64,000 bases of DNA from Blastobasis lacticolella (Eukaryota > Arthropoda > Insecta > Lepidoptera > Blastobasidae): positions 9,565,428 to 9,629,427 of the forward strand of contig LR990049.1 in the NCBI GenBank assembly GCA_905147135.1, read 5' to 3'. Both the position numbers and the translations under genes were made by a program. The notes beneath the pieces were generated by a model. It did not search any database, had not been told where the DNA came from, and saw only the letters and a list, made by a program, of their open reading frames with translations. Positions 45,000-58,385 of the stretch are shown here, one piece after another; positions within the stretch are counted from its first letter, which is position 1, and each line of letters begins with the position of its first letter.

Positions 45000-47315
45000 A
45001 ACCGTACGTATTAGAAAGGACGAGCCAAAGGGGTTCGTTGAGATTGCTGGTACATCCAATGGTGGAACCTCTGCTCGCCTCTTGTGCCCCGAATGCGGAA
45101 AGAGATAAGCGGAATTAGAGCCTTCAGTTCCTTGGCACACTCCTCGAAATGTAACTTGTAGGTAAAATACTAACAAACGCACCGTCAACTTCAGGGGTTT
45201 GCAGCGAAGCGTCTATCAGCTCAATTATCTCAGCACGCATCACCACTGACTATGATGCACTCATTTAATATTTGGCTGCTCCAACCCCTAAGGTGGCAGC
45301 AGTGCTTCATACAAAACATCACTCTATTGAACCCACATACACTTCATGTTCACCAACATAATGTGGAGATTGGAGGTCTGATATAAATATGCATAATCCT
45401 AGCTGTATTAACAATAGCCAGCGGCGGACGGCGGCTCGCGGTCAGCAGAGGCACCGCGCATTAGCATAATCCGACCTAAATGGGAGATAGCTTGTCCTGA
45501 AAAGGATTGTACGGATGAGGTATGCTTCATTACGCGACTTCCTTCCCTCCGCAGCGCGCGGGCGCCTAATGAGCATGGAATAGAAAGAAACGAGAATGTA
45601 ATAATAACGCTACAGTTGCCTCGCTTACAGCTCCACCTTCTGAAATTGTGTATTATTGTGAGCATACTCGTAGTATTAGGTAGTCACATGCCAGAATCTG
45701 GGATAGACCGCTCGGGTGATGATCAATATAGGTACCTACTATGAGTAAGTATTAGATGATGGCGATGTTAATATAGGTATCTACTTTGAGTACCTAAATA
45801 TTATTGAAATTTGTACTTGACATTCAGTTGTAACTTAGGTAGTAGACTATTCAAAAATAAAAAGATATGAGTCAGTGCCTAGCGGAGTCACTCACGCTCA
45901 TACATAAATTGTCTGTATATCGAAAGCTGTAGTTCGTGTAGTTTGCTGGAGCGGACGAAATTAATTGCATCTATCGAAAATCAAATGATAGCATATGCTC
46001 GTAGATCCGCACAGCCATCAATGGCGGTTGAATTACTTTCATTTCTAAATTTAAAAGTAGGTTGAACGAGTGTTTGTTTGCGAAGACCATGATGAGATAT
46101 TTATTTTGGTTGGGTGTAGCGCCCGGCCCGCATCTGTTCTAAATGCTAGGGAAAATATCGTATCCCACATGTTTCAATTCAATTAATTTGTGCTTACGAG
46201 TTACACAGTCTACTAAATTGATTACAATGACTGACATTCAAGTTCTGTACCTATTTACGTAGATTTTTTATTTTAATTATTCAACAAGAATCGAAAGAAT
46301 TATTTAATGTTTTCAGTAGGTACTTAGGTAATTAAAGGGTAGGTGTACCAAATATATGTAGCGCACGAATGAACCAATACTAGTTACGGATGACCGATAA
46401 ATGACACAAATGTTATCGGTTAATTGCTGCGAGCTGATGCACGAGCGGCCGGTCGTGGGACTTCATTATCTTAAGGTCGTGGATATAACACGAATACTAA
46501 TGCAAGCCGAAGAGTGTAAGACCAAGTAGTTACAACAAAGTACGACGTTGTAGCCAGGCGCTCGCGGCGGCAGCGCGACGAGCCCTCGCGTCTCGGGGCT
46601 GATCTGGAGTAGTGGGCCGGATTAGGATAAACCGAGTCAATGGCCGGGTCACGTGGCTATTTGCGTTCTGTTCCACGCCCCTCCCTCCCCCCGCCTTCCG
46701 TTCCCCGCTCCGACTAACCGCCACCGACTAATTTTGGTAACAAAACTGTTGACATTCGGCCGAACATAAAACTAGCTTCAAAGAACTCCATGGGTTCACA
46801 ATTGGCTCTGTCATTAGTTTACTATCGAGGAGTAATGAGGCTCATTTCGGGGCATTATGGCGTTATGTACTTCTAAGTGTCGAGTAACTAATGTGTATTC
46901 TCTGTTATCGTCACATGTCTAGCGAGACTGGTTCTACGGGACGGGCGTTATAGCTCCGCAGCGAGTTGTTAACTATGAATAATTAATTCATTTATGAATC
47001 CGAACGCAGTCGCTCGCCTACCGAGCACTACACTCCTACCGACATTATGTAAACTTAAACCCGTCCGTATCAAAAAGCCTTAATAAAACTGATAACTTTC
47101 GAATATTCTTATAGTGTCGTTTGTAGACAAATAGGCCACCTGTACGAGATAAGGAGGTTGTCGACCTGTAGCACAAAGAACTCTTTAAAATTATCAGGTA
47201 GACACCGCTGACTCCGAATCGTACTACCTGTACCAATACAATAAAGTGGGTGGATTTAAATCTTCGATAAAGTTTTTATTTATCTGTACCTAGTTAACAT
47301 TATCGAATTGATATT
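45000..47315. other. Gene-free stretch with GC-rich blocks
   Basis: Blocks at 45415-45560 (with gcgcattagcataatccg, an octamer/homeodomain-like word) and 46430-46745. No gene or transposon recognised. Confidence 0.3.
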
Positions 47316-47319
47316 TATG

Positions 47320-47718
47320 TATATGTCGCAGCCGGATGGTTAAATTAGCCGGTTAATTAAATGGCTAGCTTTTTAAGCAATTATTTAATTAATTATTTGC
47401 CAAATCAATTAACTTTGAAAGTTACGTCTAACGAACGATATTGCCCCGAGTTTATGGAGCTCCTCCATACATTGTCACAACACTAACCTAACCCAACCGA
47501 ATTAAAACCTAATGCAAGCTTTTATTATTTTTTCAGATTATTGTGATTAAGTTAGCATTGTGACAATATTTGGAGGAGCTTCGTAAACTCGGGTCAATTT
47601 CGTTCTTTAAACATTACTTAAAAAATTCTTGAAATTGGCAAATTTTCAATTAAATAATAACACAAGAAGCTAGCTGTTTAATGAACTGGCTAATTTAACC
47701 ATCCGGCTGCGACATATA
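47320..47718. mobile_element. Hairpin MITE, 399 bp
   Basis: The ends TATATGTCGCAGCCGGATGG and its exact inverse run on through GTTAAATTAGCC. A second inner inverted pair (ccgagttta, ggagct, cattgtcaca) makes most of the unit self-complementary. TA-rich borders fit a TA target. Noncoding. Confidence 0.85.
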
Positions 47719-47784
47719 CACCAACAGCATACGTAGTAGGTATTTTCTTCTATCTCGATGTTTAATAAAAACAAATTTCATTAA

Positions 47785-48040
47785 CATCATCACAGCCCGT
47801 AACAGTTCTCTGCAGGACTAAGGGGCCTCTCCCACGAAAGGGGAGATTATTGCCATAATCTCTACGCTTGGGAGGTGGGTTGGAGATCGCAGTGTTTAAA
47901 TATAATAATGGAAAACGCTGCTGCCCATTTTCCGGTTAACGAAGACTCTAGATCTTTTGCCTTGAAAACATTAGTCGCCTTGTACGACACCCATGAGTGT
48001 AAGGGATTGGTGCTATTCTACTCTGCTGGACACCAACCAC
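47785..48040 (-). repeat. Non-LTR-derived dispersed repeat, copy D
   Basis: catcatcacagcccgtaac, ctcccacgaaaggggagatt, aatggaaaacgctgctgccc and gtcgccttgtacgacaccc match 4535-4850, same orientation. Starts 67 bp after the MITE at 47320. Confidence 0.7.
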
Positions 48041-48044
48041 ATGG

Positions 48045-50055
48045 CCAAAAAAAACCAAATTTATTGTTGGTATTTCTCATTAAAGTTTAAATAAGATAGG
48101 TTGAGTATGCAATTATTGCTTATTATATATTCTTAGTTAATGCATCTAATATTTACCCATTATCAAGTCAACTCACACAATGATAACGAGCGTAATTAGT
48201 TTCTGGTAAATGATTGTTTTAAGCTAATTCACTGTTGCAATTGCAAGTAATGGATGAGTAGATATTTGACACGTTTTTTGACAATGACTCTGTCTCTGAA
48301 CGGGAAATAATGGTCTTTATTCCGTGACCACTTTGAAGCTTTCACTGGCACGCCACGGCGCGGTGGGGTGTTATGTCGCGCGGTAATTACGAGGAGTGGA
48401 GACCGCGGGAACCTGCGCCGGCGCAGGTAACGACACATTGTTTGATCTGCTCCACGCTCGAACACAATCCGCTCGGCTCTGTCTCCCTACAGCTACATAC
48501 CTCGGCTTACGTTAACACATGCCTAGATACTTAGACGCATAATATGACCACATCCGTAGACCATTAATTTCGAAAACAAACCGTCACCCGAGCCGATGCG
48601 CCGGAGATTTGTTGACACACGGCCTACTCTGGGATCGCGGACTAACAATGGCCGCGTTAATATTCGCGCCGGGAAAGGAACTACAATGGTGTAAGTTGCA
48701 TTACATAAAGCTGATACCATATAACGTTGAAGATATCTCTACAACTAAGTGAATAGGTGTTCGAGACGTTAAAATGTGTATTCTTATATGGAAGCCCTTG
48801 TTGAATTTTAACTTATTGGTTATTCATGTCCATTGTTTCTCAATTAGCATGTTGCTTCATATAATAAATAGTATGAAATATAAATATTATATTTCGGTTG
48901 AGGAGTGCGCCGAATACTTTATATGGGTTTAAGCGGCGAGTGGGCGGCGGGCGGCCGTGAGCCGTCGCCGCGCGATTAGCCGGGCCTCGCGCCGCCGCCG
49001 CCTTATTGCGACACTGCACTTCAATAATTAACTACCTATTTATACTTTTCTATTTCACTACATCATATTACCACGTGAACAGTCACTAATGATATTATCC
49101 TTCCTTTTTCGTAATTAGCCCATCAGTATGTAGTGGAGTGCGGCTAGCGAGCAGCGGTCCATCACCCGAAGTTTTGACACGGTTGCCAACTCGGACAAAT
49201 TACACAAATAATGAATGTGGAAACGATTACGCGGTAACTGTGCCAGCGTTTCAGTTTCAGTTGAGACCGTACGGAGTCTCGGTGCCGGCTGACATAGAGA
49301 CCTATTAGGGTCAATTGTGGAGATAATGCAGCGAGCGGTGCGTGTGGCGAGAGTGCATTCGTCCCAGATTTATGATAGCGGCCGCTGCGGTGCGCCCCGC
49401 GTCCCGACAGTTGCGTATTGTGCGACCCCCGGGGTGAACGCTCTGCGCCCGAGTCGTCGACACCCGCGCGATAATTGCTGTCGCGTCTACCTACGCCCGG
49501 CGTAGCCCTGCATCGCGTTGCACCTACTCCGTTACGAGACACTCATGCATCAATTATAAAGGGCTCATACATTATTTACAGCTCCATAATTTAGGCGCCA
49601 GGGCAAAAGGTTTACCAAGTAGCGTTACGTGACTCGGTCGATCCGCTATCGCCCAAGGTGAGGTATTAAATATTTAGCGGCCCGATCCCTAGCCAGTGTT
49701 CGTCATGGGTGTGGCCATAAGAAGTGCCGAGGGCCAGTTTACGACTTGTCACTTGTCAGAGAATACGCGAGGTGCACTTCGCCGTGGCATCGCGTCTCGT
49801 TATGGTATCCTGAACGCAATGTCTTCCCTTTTTATTACAGTACCTACTCTTTTATTTCCGCTACGCAAGACCGGCAAAGGGTTGAAAGGCGGACCGGCAG
49901 AAATGTATCAACCCCATCCTATATGACAAATAACGTTGAGCGATATGAAATTAGATCGGATTTTTCATTTTCTACAAGTGTTACTACGGCGATAACTCTG
50001 GAATCATTGCGGGAAACAAGTTATAGTCAATTACATTAAATTAAATTTTGTACTG
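48045..50055. other. Gene-free stretch with GC-rich blocks
   Basis: Blocks at 48345-48440, 48925-49010 (gccgccgccgcc) and 49310-49510. No gene recognised. Confidence 0.3.
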
Positions 50056-50057
50056 GA

Positions 50058-50210
50058 AAATAAAATAATTAACGAAGTTTCAGCTAGTCTCTAAAGGAGG
50101 TCCGGTATACTCTGCCTATATGATCAAAAACGTTGAGCGATAAAGTAAAAGTAGAAATTGAAAAACCCTTCGAATGACATATCTGAATCTTCGTTAATTA
50201 TTTTATCTTC
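50058..50210. repeat. Small inverted-repeat element
   Basis: ATAAAATAATTAACGAAG at the left pairs with CTTCGTTAATTATTTTAT at the right, 18 bp perfect. An inner cctatatga..aacgttgagcgata word is repeated directly from 49915-49945, just outside. Confidence 0.6.
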
Positions 50211-50214
50211 ATGC

Positions 50215-53200
50215 TAGGTGCTTATTTACCTTATAATCTCAAAAGTAGCAAATCGAATAGACTTCAAATTGAATCATGCTATGATTTCCTTGTCTCAGTT
50301 CCGCATCTGCGGTGTTTGTTCATCGGGTCACGCACTCGGGGTCTGGCTCTCGGTGATTGATGCCTTGGGTACGATACATTTAACACTTATAGGAGGATCC
50401 ATAGCTATCAGCCTACCATGTCTGCTTTTTGTTTGTTACGGTTGCTATTTAGAAAATAGAAGCGTGTCAGGTTTATCGCTCACTATTATCTAGATTCTGG
50501 ATGCAGATCATCTAGGTCTTCTGTAGATCAGGAAATGGGTAGCAGCGTTTTCCGTATTTATAATTGCGATTTTTGGACGAGACTCCTCAAGTCCAGTATC
50601 TGCTACTGCTGCTGCAGAAGTGCAGATTGATTGACTGATTTACTTATTTATTTCATAAATTAAAAACTTAAGTAAGAACTTACAAATAACATTCAATCAT
50701 ACAGCAAGTACCTCTTATAACTTAACTTTAGAAATATTATACAATTCAATCATTTGATGGATATTTATGTCAATTTACAACTATTAGGTACTGTAGCATT
50801 TGGTTTTTATCATGAACATTCTGAATAGAACATCCATAGCATTTGGTTTTTATCATCAAGATCCTCAAATGCCATCGTCAACATAATATTAACTTTATTT
50901 TCGTAACGCCAACACCATTTCAAATTACGTTGAATCACTTAAGTAGGCATTAAAATGTTACCCGCTAGGTGTAGGGATATTTGATAATACAGGTGGGTGG
51001 CGTAAACCACATTACTCATTTCGTTGAATTTATGTGCAGAACGAAATAATTTCCGAGGCAGTCGTTTGTTTAGACTGCGGTCAGATTGCCCTGTATAACT
51101 GGTGGTTTACTAACCTGCGTTGTTTGATGAGACAATGAATTGAATTATTTTGGTTGTATAGACTGGTTAGATATTGTTTGGAGACACAAATGACGTCTGT
51201 ACCGCCGGTGCCGGTGCCGTCCGTCTCGAAGGGAGCGCGGCGCGGGCGCTGTTTTGTGTCAGGCGTCAACTCAATTCCTGAAGGGAAGTTGTAAATAGAA
51301 GCGGCCCGGGACGGCACTCGGGACAGCCGCCCGTGAACTGATTAATTATTATTGCTCTATCAAACAAAACCTTTCAAAGTGCACGACAAAGCCCTCAAAT
51401 TGGTGCCGACTCGGGCCAATGTTTTAATCAATCGATTTATTTTAATCACCCCACAATGAAAGTCTGACATCCGTTCAGAAATTCATTGCGGAGTTTTAAT
51501 AATGGAACGAATTCAATAGGTCGCCATTGTTTAATTTTAATCACATAGAGTTAATACTTATTTAAGGATATTTATATGGAAAATGAATAATGACTTATTA
51601 TGTAAACTAGCTTTTTCCTGCTACTTCGTCCGTATAACATTTTTATTATTTATTTCACAGTTTTACTTAATGTGACTTCTCATTTGGTTACAATCAAATA
51701 CAAAAAAAATCCCATAAAAGAGCGAAAAAATAACACGACTCCTTTTCCAGGTTGCCATCTATCTCATCATCTCCTTGACAAATATACAAATCTGTTCAGC
51801 GTATTAGACGTGAAAACATAACAGACAGTTTTGTATTTTGGAGTTCAAAAAACGCCTAACTATATAAATAACTATATCAATATACCCGACCACTAGGTCG
51901 GCTACGGCTACGGGGTACGATAAAAAAACCGCAAATCACTTTTACTAATTTTTTAATCAATTTTTGGTTTTCTAGCAATATTTGCATTGTAAACGATCCA
52001 CTAATACAATTTATCTTTGCTTCGCTTAGATATAGAAGCTTCGGTGGTATTTGAAGACATTCGTTTTTCTGGAATCTGGAAACTCTTGTTACCTTAAATT
52101 CCTGCCGACCGATAAAAAAATTCTCTTACTATGTAAGTATACGCAGAGCCGCTACATCGCCGGCCCGCCTTCGGAAGTCTATTTCTTTTTTGACCGACGC
52201 CCTTCGCGGCTCGCCGTGCCGTAGAGGGCGTCCGGATAATGGACGCCTGAAAAGGGATTTACCTAAATAATGCCTTGTACTCGTTGTATGCTCTTGTCTT
52301 GTCCCTTCTGTCTACTGCTAATGTAATGTACGATGACATATGTAGGTTAGTATGTATAAGTACGGATGTAGGTACCTACTTTAGTTCGTTGGAAGTAGGG
52401 ACATCGTAGATAATAATACTTAAAGATTTTATTATGTAGAGACCCGGACTATATGCAATTTAACTCAAAATTACGGTTGCCATGTGTAGGTAGGGATCAG
52501 TAAAGTAGAATTGCACCCCTTTTTATTGGGTTTCTTTAACTAGCTAAGACCTCCGTAGGCCAGAATTTTTCTATTTCACACAAAATGAGAACTCCCTCAA
52601 TCTCTCGCTTGGTATAAGCGCAGAGATTATGGCCAAGCGCTCTACTGATGTGGAGGACCGCTGCAGTAAATAGTTATGGACTGTTTATTTGATGTGACAC
52701 ATTATATAATAAAATATTAATCATAAATTCGTTTATTAAAATAAAATTACATGAAAATTACAAGTTAATTAAAAATTACAACTATATTTATAGTTAAATA
52801 CCCACTTATGGTATTTTACCGTCGTAGGATTTACCGTTTAACCAATTTATGACAGTTACTTGCAATTTGGATACGTAGGGTACGATTTAATTTGTTATAA
52901 AAATATATAAGTGCCTAGAAAACAATCAAACAGTGCTGTGTGCGGAATAGTTTATTGTTGCACACCATGTTTGCACGTCTATGACTGGTTTCGGGATTGA
53001 ATGGCACTAGAGAGTGTTTTTTATAACTGTTTGTAAAATGAATAATTCTGAAAGTTAAAATAAGTTCTGAAAGAACGTCACATTCATGTAGCAATTGGGT
53101 CGTCGGATAGCGGAAGGGTCGGAAGGTACTAACTTTTAAGATACGAGCTCTTTGTGCTCGTTCTAAGTCTATGATAGTTGTTTTATGTGTGCCACTCTGT

Positions 53201-55135
53201 GCCGTAAGTCATGCAATATAGAAGCAAAGATTGGCATAGCGGAAGGTAAACGGTTCTGCGTAAAGCTTCGTTGGCGGCATGTCTAAGGTTTTTAAAAATA
53301 TATATTAGTTTATGCATTCTTGTAGGTAGGGGTAGAGCTAATTTAAGAACATGTACTACGTTGTTTGAGCGAGTCGGTAGTTAGACAGGAATGAGCGATA
53401 ATTTGATAGATATTTTCTGAAGGCTGAGTAGAGGAATTATAAGAGAAAGTCAAGTACCTACTTGGTCTTGTCAATATTTAGTGTAAATACGTTATTCTTG
53501 ATCCAACGGGACACAGAGTAGATGTCTTGCGTGGGATTGAAACTTAAGTCCAACTATTGTCTCAAAAAATTAGGGCAGTATCGTCAGCGTATGTAATATT
53601 CTACCATTAACGAGAGTGACCATAAGTGCATGAAATGTATTGAATATCCTAAAATATTGCAAATAAATACCTACCTATAACTATTTATCACGGCGGTCAC
53701 CGGCGGCCCACAAACTGTTTTTTTTATTTTTGCAAAAATCTCTTTGCATGTCAATGTCTGAATCAATGTCTTATACGATTTAGCAATATTCATAAGCAAA
53801 GCTAAGGGGTTATCCCTAAAAGATAGACTGCCCGTTTTCCTTATCACTCGTAAATTTTGACATTAAGCCCATGATTAAACTGTTAGAATTAAAGCATCAT
53901 AATATAAACGACCAATCGTTAACCTCACCTTGCATAATCATAATCATACTGAACCCAGTATGATTATGATTAACCAGTCGTCCGTATATTAATTAAATTG
54001 CAGATTTGCTGACGCACATACGCAGCTAAGTACCTTCCTAACATGCTCTATCTTCTTATGGCGTTCTCTAATACGTTTCAGTAAAATCCCAGCAAACAGT
54101 ACGAAAATCTGAAAAATACACATTGAAGGTATTACTTCGTCACGAACTGTAGTTCACACGTCGAGTTCAGATCAACTCTATACAGAGGAAAATGCAGTAG
54201 TTACGTACACCATCTGTCGCCACGTCGTCGGTCGGATCCGCTAAAACAAAGGCCGCGTGAAATTGATTGAATGTGGAATTCCACGAATTGGATCGGACGG
54301 ACCGGGCTAACATTTCCAAAGGGTAATTTCACATGTGTCCTCTGCCATTCCCTGCAGCGATGCCGACAGAGTGGATAGATTCGCGCCCAATTATTGGAGA
54401 ACCCGTTGCCCGAACACGATTAACTGATGCGCGGTGCAGCCCGTCACATACAATACGTCTGCCGTATTTACAGTGGCTTTCAAAGGATATTGAGATTTCA
54501 TTAGGCTTGCTTTATGTGAATGGCAATGACGTTGTTGCGCGCAGTGCTATGCACGCTATTTGGTCTCAATGTTACCTACATACGTGCGACTGCCATCTGA
54601 CTTCCGTGACCCTGCTACCTGTGGTGGCTCCATACCGAATACTTATTTATTTATCTTTTTTAACGTGCAAGATGCTTGCAAGTATGTATTACATTTTTGC
54701 AATAAAAAGTTTAAGTCAGGCACTAGTGTTATTCTCGGGCTCATTACCAGATACATAGTTGTATTACCTATTGCTGCGGCAGTCGCTCTGTGCATGACAA
54801 ACACGTATAAAATAAGTGGAAATATGTTAATACCGCACAAACACGAGTTTCTTGATTGCAAGCAATATTAACCGTGCAATATTACACTGTGCATATTGAT
54901 CGTACACACCGACGCGGCCATATTTGGCGTGTGTTTACTTAAGCGGTCCCCATAATTAATTCTTCTCAGAAAGTTTGTTCAGGATTCGAGAGTTATTTTT
55001 GCAAGGAGCCAATTGTGTGGGAAGAGACGTCGTTCATTCTTGATATGACGTTTCTCTTTATTGGCATGTACGGAAAAATAATTACAGTCAGTACCTTGTA
55101 GTATACTGTACCGTACTTTGCAGTTTTTTGTTATA
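50215..55135. other. Gene-free stretch
   Basis: Contents: a direct repeat tagcatttggtttttatcat (about 50795 and 50838), a GC-rich block at 51200-51335, a degenerate dispersed-repeat copy at 52595-52690 and a perfect 16-bp hairpin at 53934-53972. A scrap of the 27934 retroposon lies at 54598-54640. No gene recognised. Confidence 0.3.
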
Positions 55136-55139
55136 ATTA

Positions 55140-55455
55140 CACTAGCCAGGCATTTGACCGCGATCTCACCTGGTGGTAAGTGGCGATGCGGCCAATTCAC
55201 TCTAGATTTAAAGGCGTCTAGATAATAATGATCAGGGAACACACTCGCTGGTGACGCGTTCCATTCCTTGGCCGCACGTATTATAAAGATTGAACTAAAG
55301 CGGCTAAAGTTTAATAATTTTAGGTGTGAACCTTTACTATCTACGCGTAACTCACGAAGGAACCTGATCGAAAAAGTCCTCATAACCCAGTTCGTAGCCA
55401 GCTCAGTGGTCAGCGGGGCCAGGCGTCTCGTGACGCAACTGCGTGACCGTGACAT
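55140..55455 (-). repeat. LINE reverse-transcriptase C-terminal remnant
   Basis: A minus-strand ORF reads RRLAPLTTELATNWVMRTFS, LRVDSKGSHLKLLNFSRFSS and AAKEWNASPASVFPDHYYLD, then a tail with ccaccaggtgagatcgcgg. This is the repeated C terminus of a lepidopteran non-LTR element, also seen broken at 6100-6275. It is 5'-truncated and not functional. Confidence 0.65.
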
Positions 55456-55639
55456 CAGCTGCGCCCGCGCCGGCGCACACCGCCTTATCTACAGGGTGAC
55501 AGATGCCAGATGCCAAGATATTCGAAGTATCTGTCGTGCGGTTACAGAGTTGAGACAGGACTTTGAAAATATACTTTTCGAATTACGCAAGTTTTCTTGT
55601 TACAAAATTATCGTAATAATAATACGTAATTAATCGAAT

Positions 55640-58285
55640 ATGGTTCATCTATAATTCGGTTTACCATTGGATTGATTAAAAATATTTCTTTGATTTTTGT
55701 ATGCAAGTCTTGAGGCATCACCCTTTGATGTCTTTTGTATGAAAGTTGATGATGTCTTTTATACGCAAGTTTTTACGGTGTATACGATGTCTATTTTATT
55801 ATATATTTTGTCACGGCATGGTATTTAAAGAATGATAAGTGACTATTGCTATTATATTTCAATAATCCGAGGTAGTGATTTTGGTTCATACTGTTTCTTG
55901 TCACCTACAAGACGCGCGGTCAAACCGCTCTGTTCCTGACCCGCTTTCGATGTGGCGAAGCGTTATTTCCCTGCTGTATTATATCTCAAATATACGCATT
56001 CGTCGAAATAAAGGGGTAGACTAGACAATCTAGGTGTGTCTCGCGCCGTCTTCAGCATTAATGGTCGCAAGCACATTTTATCAGACGTCCGCTGTAATCC
56101 AGTGGCATCGGCTGCCACCCACGTACGTACTATACCCATATACATACATACACATGTACGTTTTCCATTTCACTTGACAGGTAAACTTCCGTGTCCGCGT
56201 GTATTGCACGCATACAATTACGCACGAATTTACGTCAACAATTAGCCGAACGGATCTAAAATGTCTGTTTCGCCATATGTTCTCGAAGCGAGTATAAATC
56301 AGTGTATCTATGTATATCTATTTAGCTACAAAAAGTTATATGTCGAATTGGTATTTATTGTTTGTGGCTCTTTCTATGAAGCGTAATCATCAGTGTTCAA
56401 CGAACAGTAGTTATTATTTTTAAATTCCCATATCATAACGGTTTGGTATCCTTTGCATATTGCATAGTTATTCAGAATTCTCAGAATGATGAATTTTCTG
56501 CACGTCGGCGACGAATTCGTCATGTATATTAATCACGTTTGCACACTAGAATTGAGCAAGTATTTCTCTGTTTAGTATTTGGCGCATCAAGCAAGAGATG
56601 CGTCATTGCGTAAACATTTCCGGCTTGCACACGATTTTGAGGTCATTTCAGTTTTCGGAAACCAATCATAAGGCCCGACTTGAGTAACGCAAGAACAAGG
56701 AGCCCTTGTGGCTGCACCAGTACGCGTTCTTAAAAATAAAATGGAGGGAATGCATCTCTCGGCGCTACTAATATGCGGTCAGTTAGATGCGGATCAAACC
56801 AGTTTTTGTCCGTCTTATATCAAATGACTGGAGCCGAAGCAGGAAGTGTCAGAAGCATTGGACAAACAAAAAAATGAAGCGTCGATTCGACTTGTCCATA
56901 ACCTCAGTTCAGGGTCCAAGTATATGATTACAATAACAGTTTCTTTAATACTTACACATCATTACGAAATATAGGCGAGTAAAAAATTTAAATGCATTCG
57001 GTGATGCATACGTGGCTGGGGCATTGTTGATAGGCACATAATTACGTGGCTTGGAGCCAAATTGGGTTCCACAGGTTAGTTTAAACGCATTATAATAAGT
57101 TTGGAGTACCTACCTATATTTGTTTTGTTACAAATCGTGAAAAGACGGATCGAGTCACAACTCATATCATAAGCTATACATAAAGTTATTGTATAGCACA
57201 TATTTAGGTATAGTGTTCATTACTTCCCATCTAATATTAGTTTAGCTTGATTGCTGAACAAATTCTGTGTTTGTTTAGGTATTTATTTCGTTTCGTTTAT
57301 CTGTGTGGGCTGGGCAGTTGCCGGCTACCGCGTGCCAGTTCAAACATAGTTATCAAAGCCTGGCCCAGCACGGCTGCGGGGCAATTGACCCTAATATACG
57401 GTGACATCGAATTATCGCCACTCAGAGATTACCTCACGGGCTCATTTGGGCCCAACGGTCCGCGTTAGGCGATCAATCATCAGTCATCTCAAACAGCCCC
57501 GTGGCTTGCTTTAAATTGTTACCCGTTCAACGGTAAGTACATGTACATATGGGTTAATTACACGGGAAAAGTGAATATTCCAGGGCTTTTTGGTGTTATC
57601 TATTGTCTCATTCTCGACGTAGGTATCAGTATGTTTGCATCTAACCTACATGGGAGTATTAACCGCCGACTAGTACGTACATAATATTCCCATATCCTAT
57701 AGATAGGGGTAGGCAACTATCAAGTGCCAGAAGCTACCCACCTCTTTTGTCTCTTCCACATCTTCTCATATATCCCTCAACCGACGTTTGAGGGTACCTG
57801 ACCTTTCACCTTACCTTACTTGGGTACCTTACCTGGCTCTTTTTGGAATAGGTCATTTGTCTGATAGGTACTAATGGACCCGGCTCGACTTCGTTCGCGT
57901 GATAGCTTACTCCTACAATACTTTACACCTACTTTACCTGTACCTACCCAATTTTTCATGTGACAAACCTTCTTCTTGAATCACTCTATCTGTTATTGAA
58001 AACCTCATTAAAATCCATTGCGAAAATTAAAAAGTCTAAGCGTATATATGGACAGACGCCTAAATACTTGAATCTGGTGCACATTTAAAACACAGACTCC
58101 TATTAAAAAGCATTCAGATAACAGCAGACAACAAGCGTAATAAATAATGTTTTGGCTTGTACCTAAACATTGAATTGAATTGTATATTTAGTTAATTAAT
58201 AGAAGGAAATTGATGTATTTAATTATACATAGTATCATACATGATATTCATAAGTGTTATATATCGCAGGTACCAGCTGGATGCG
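55640..58285. other. Gene-free stretch
   Basis: No recognised gene or transposon. A mildly GC-rich piece at 57300-57520 may be conserved regulatory DNA. A near-duplicate gatgtcttttgtat / gatgtcttttatac pair lies at about 55725-55765. Confidence 0.3.
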
Positions 58286-58289
58286 GAAA

Positions 58290-58385
58290 GCACAGGACCT
58301 GCCTTTGTGGAGATCTCTGGGAGAGGCCTATGTCCAGCAGTGGGCGTCTTCTGGCTGATATGATGATGATGATGATGATCATATA
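58290..58385 (+). repeat. Retroposon tail with (GAT)n
   Basis: ggagatctctgggagaggcc, tatgtccagcagtgggcgtc and ttctggctgatatgatgatg then more GAT units. The same tail, shorter, is at 17525-17585. Confidence 0.7.

Noticed and set aside
49162..49542. 126-codon minus-strand ORF
   Set aside because: Same reason: a GC-rich block with few stops, no recognisable protein.
30800..51340. Bacterial or viral insertion in the GC-rich blocks
   Set aside because: No long ORFs, ribosome-binding-site pattern or viral hallmark genes; blocks are short and separated by host-like AT-rich DNA.
54333..54758. 141-codon plus-strand ORF
   Set aside because: It crosses a scrap of the 27934-type retroposon and shows no domain or conserved motif.
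55268..55633. 121-codon plus-strand ORF
   Set aside because: It is largely antisense to the LINE C-terminal remnant on the minus strand.
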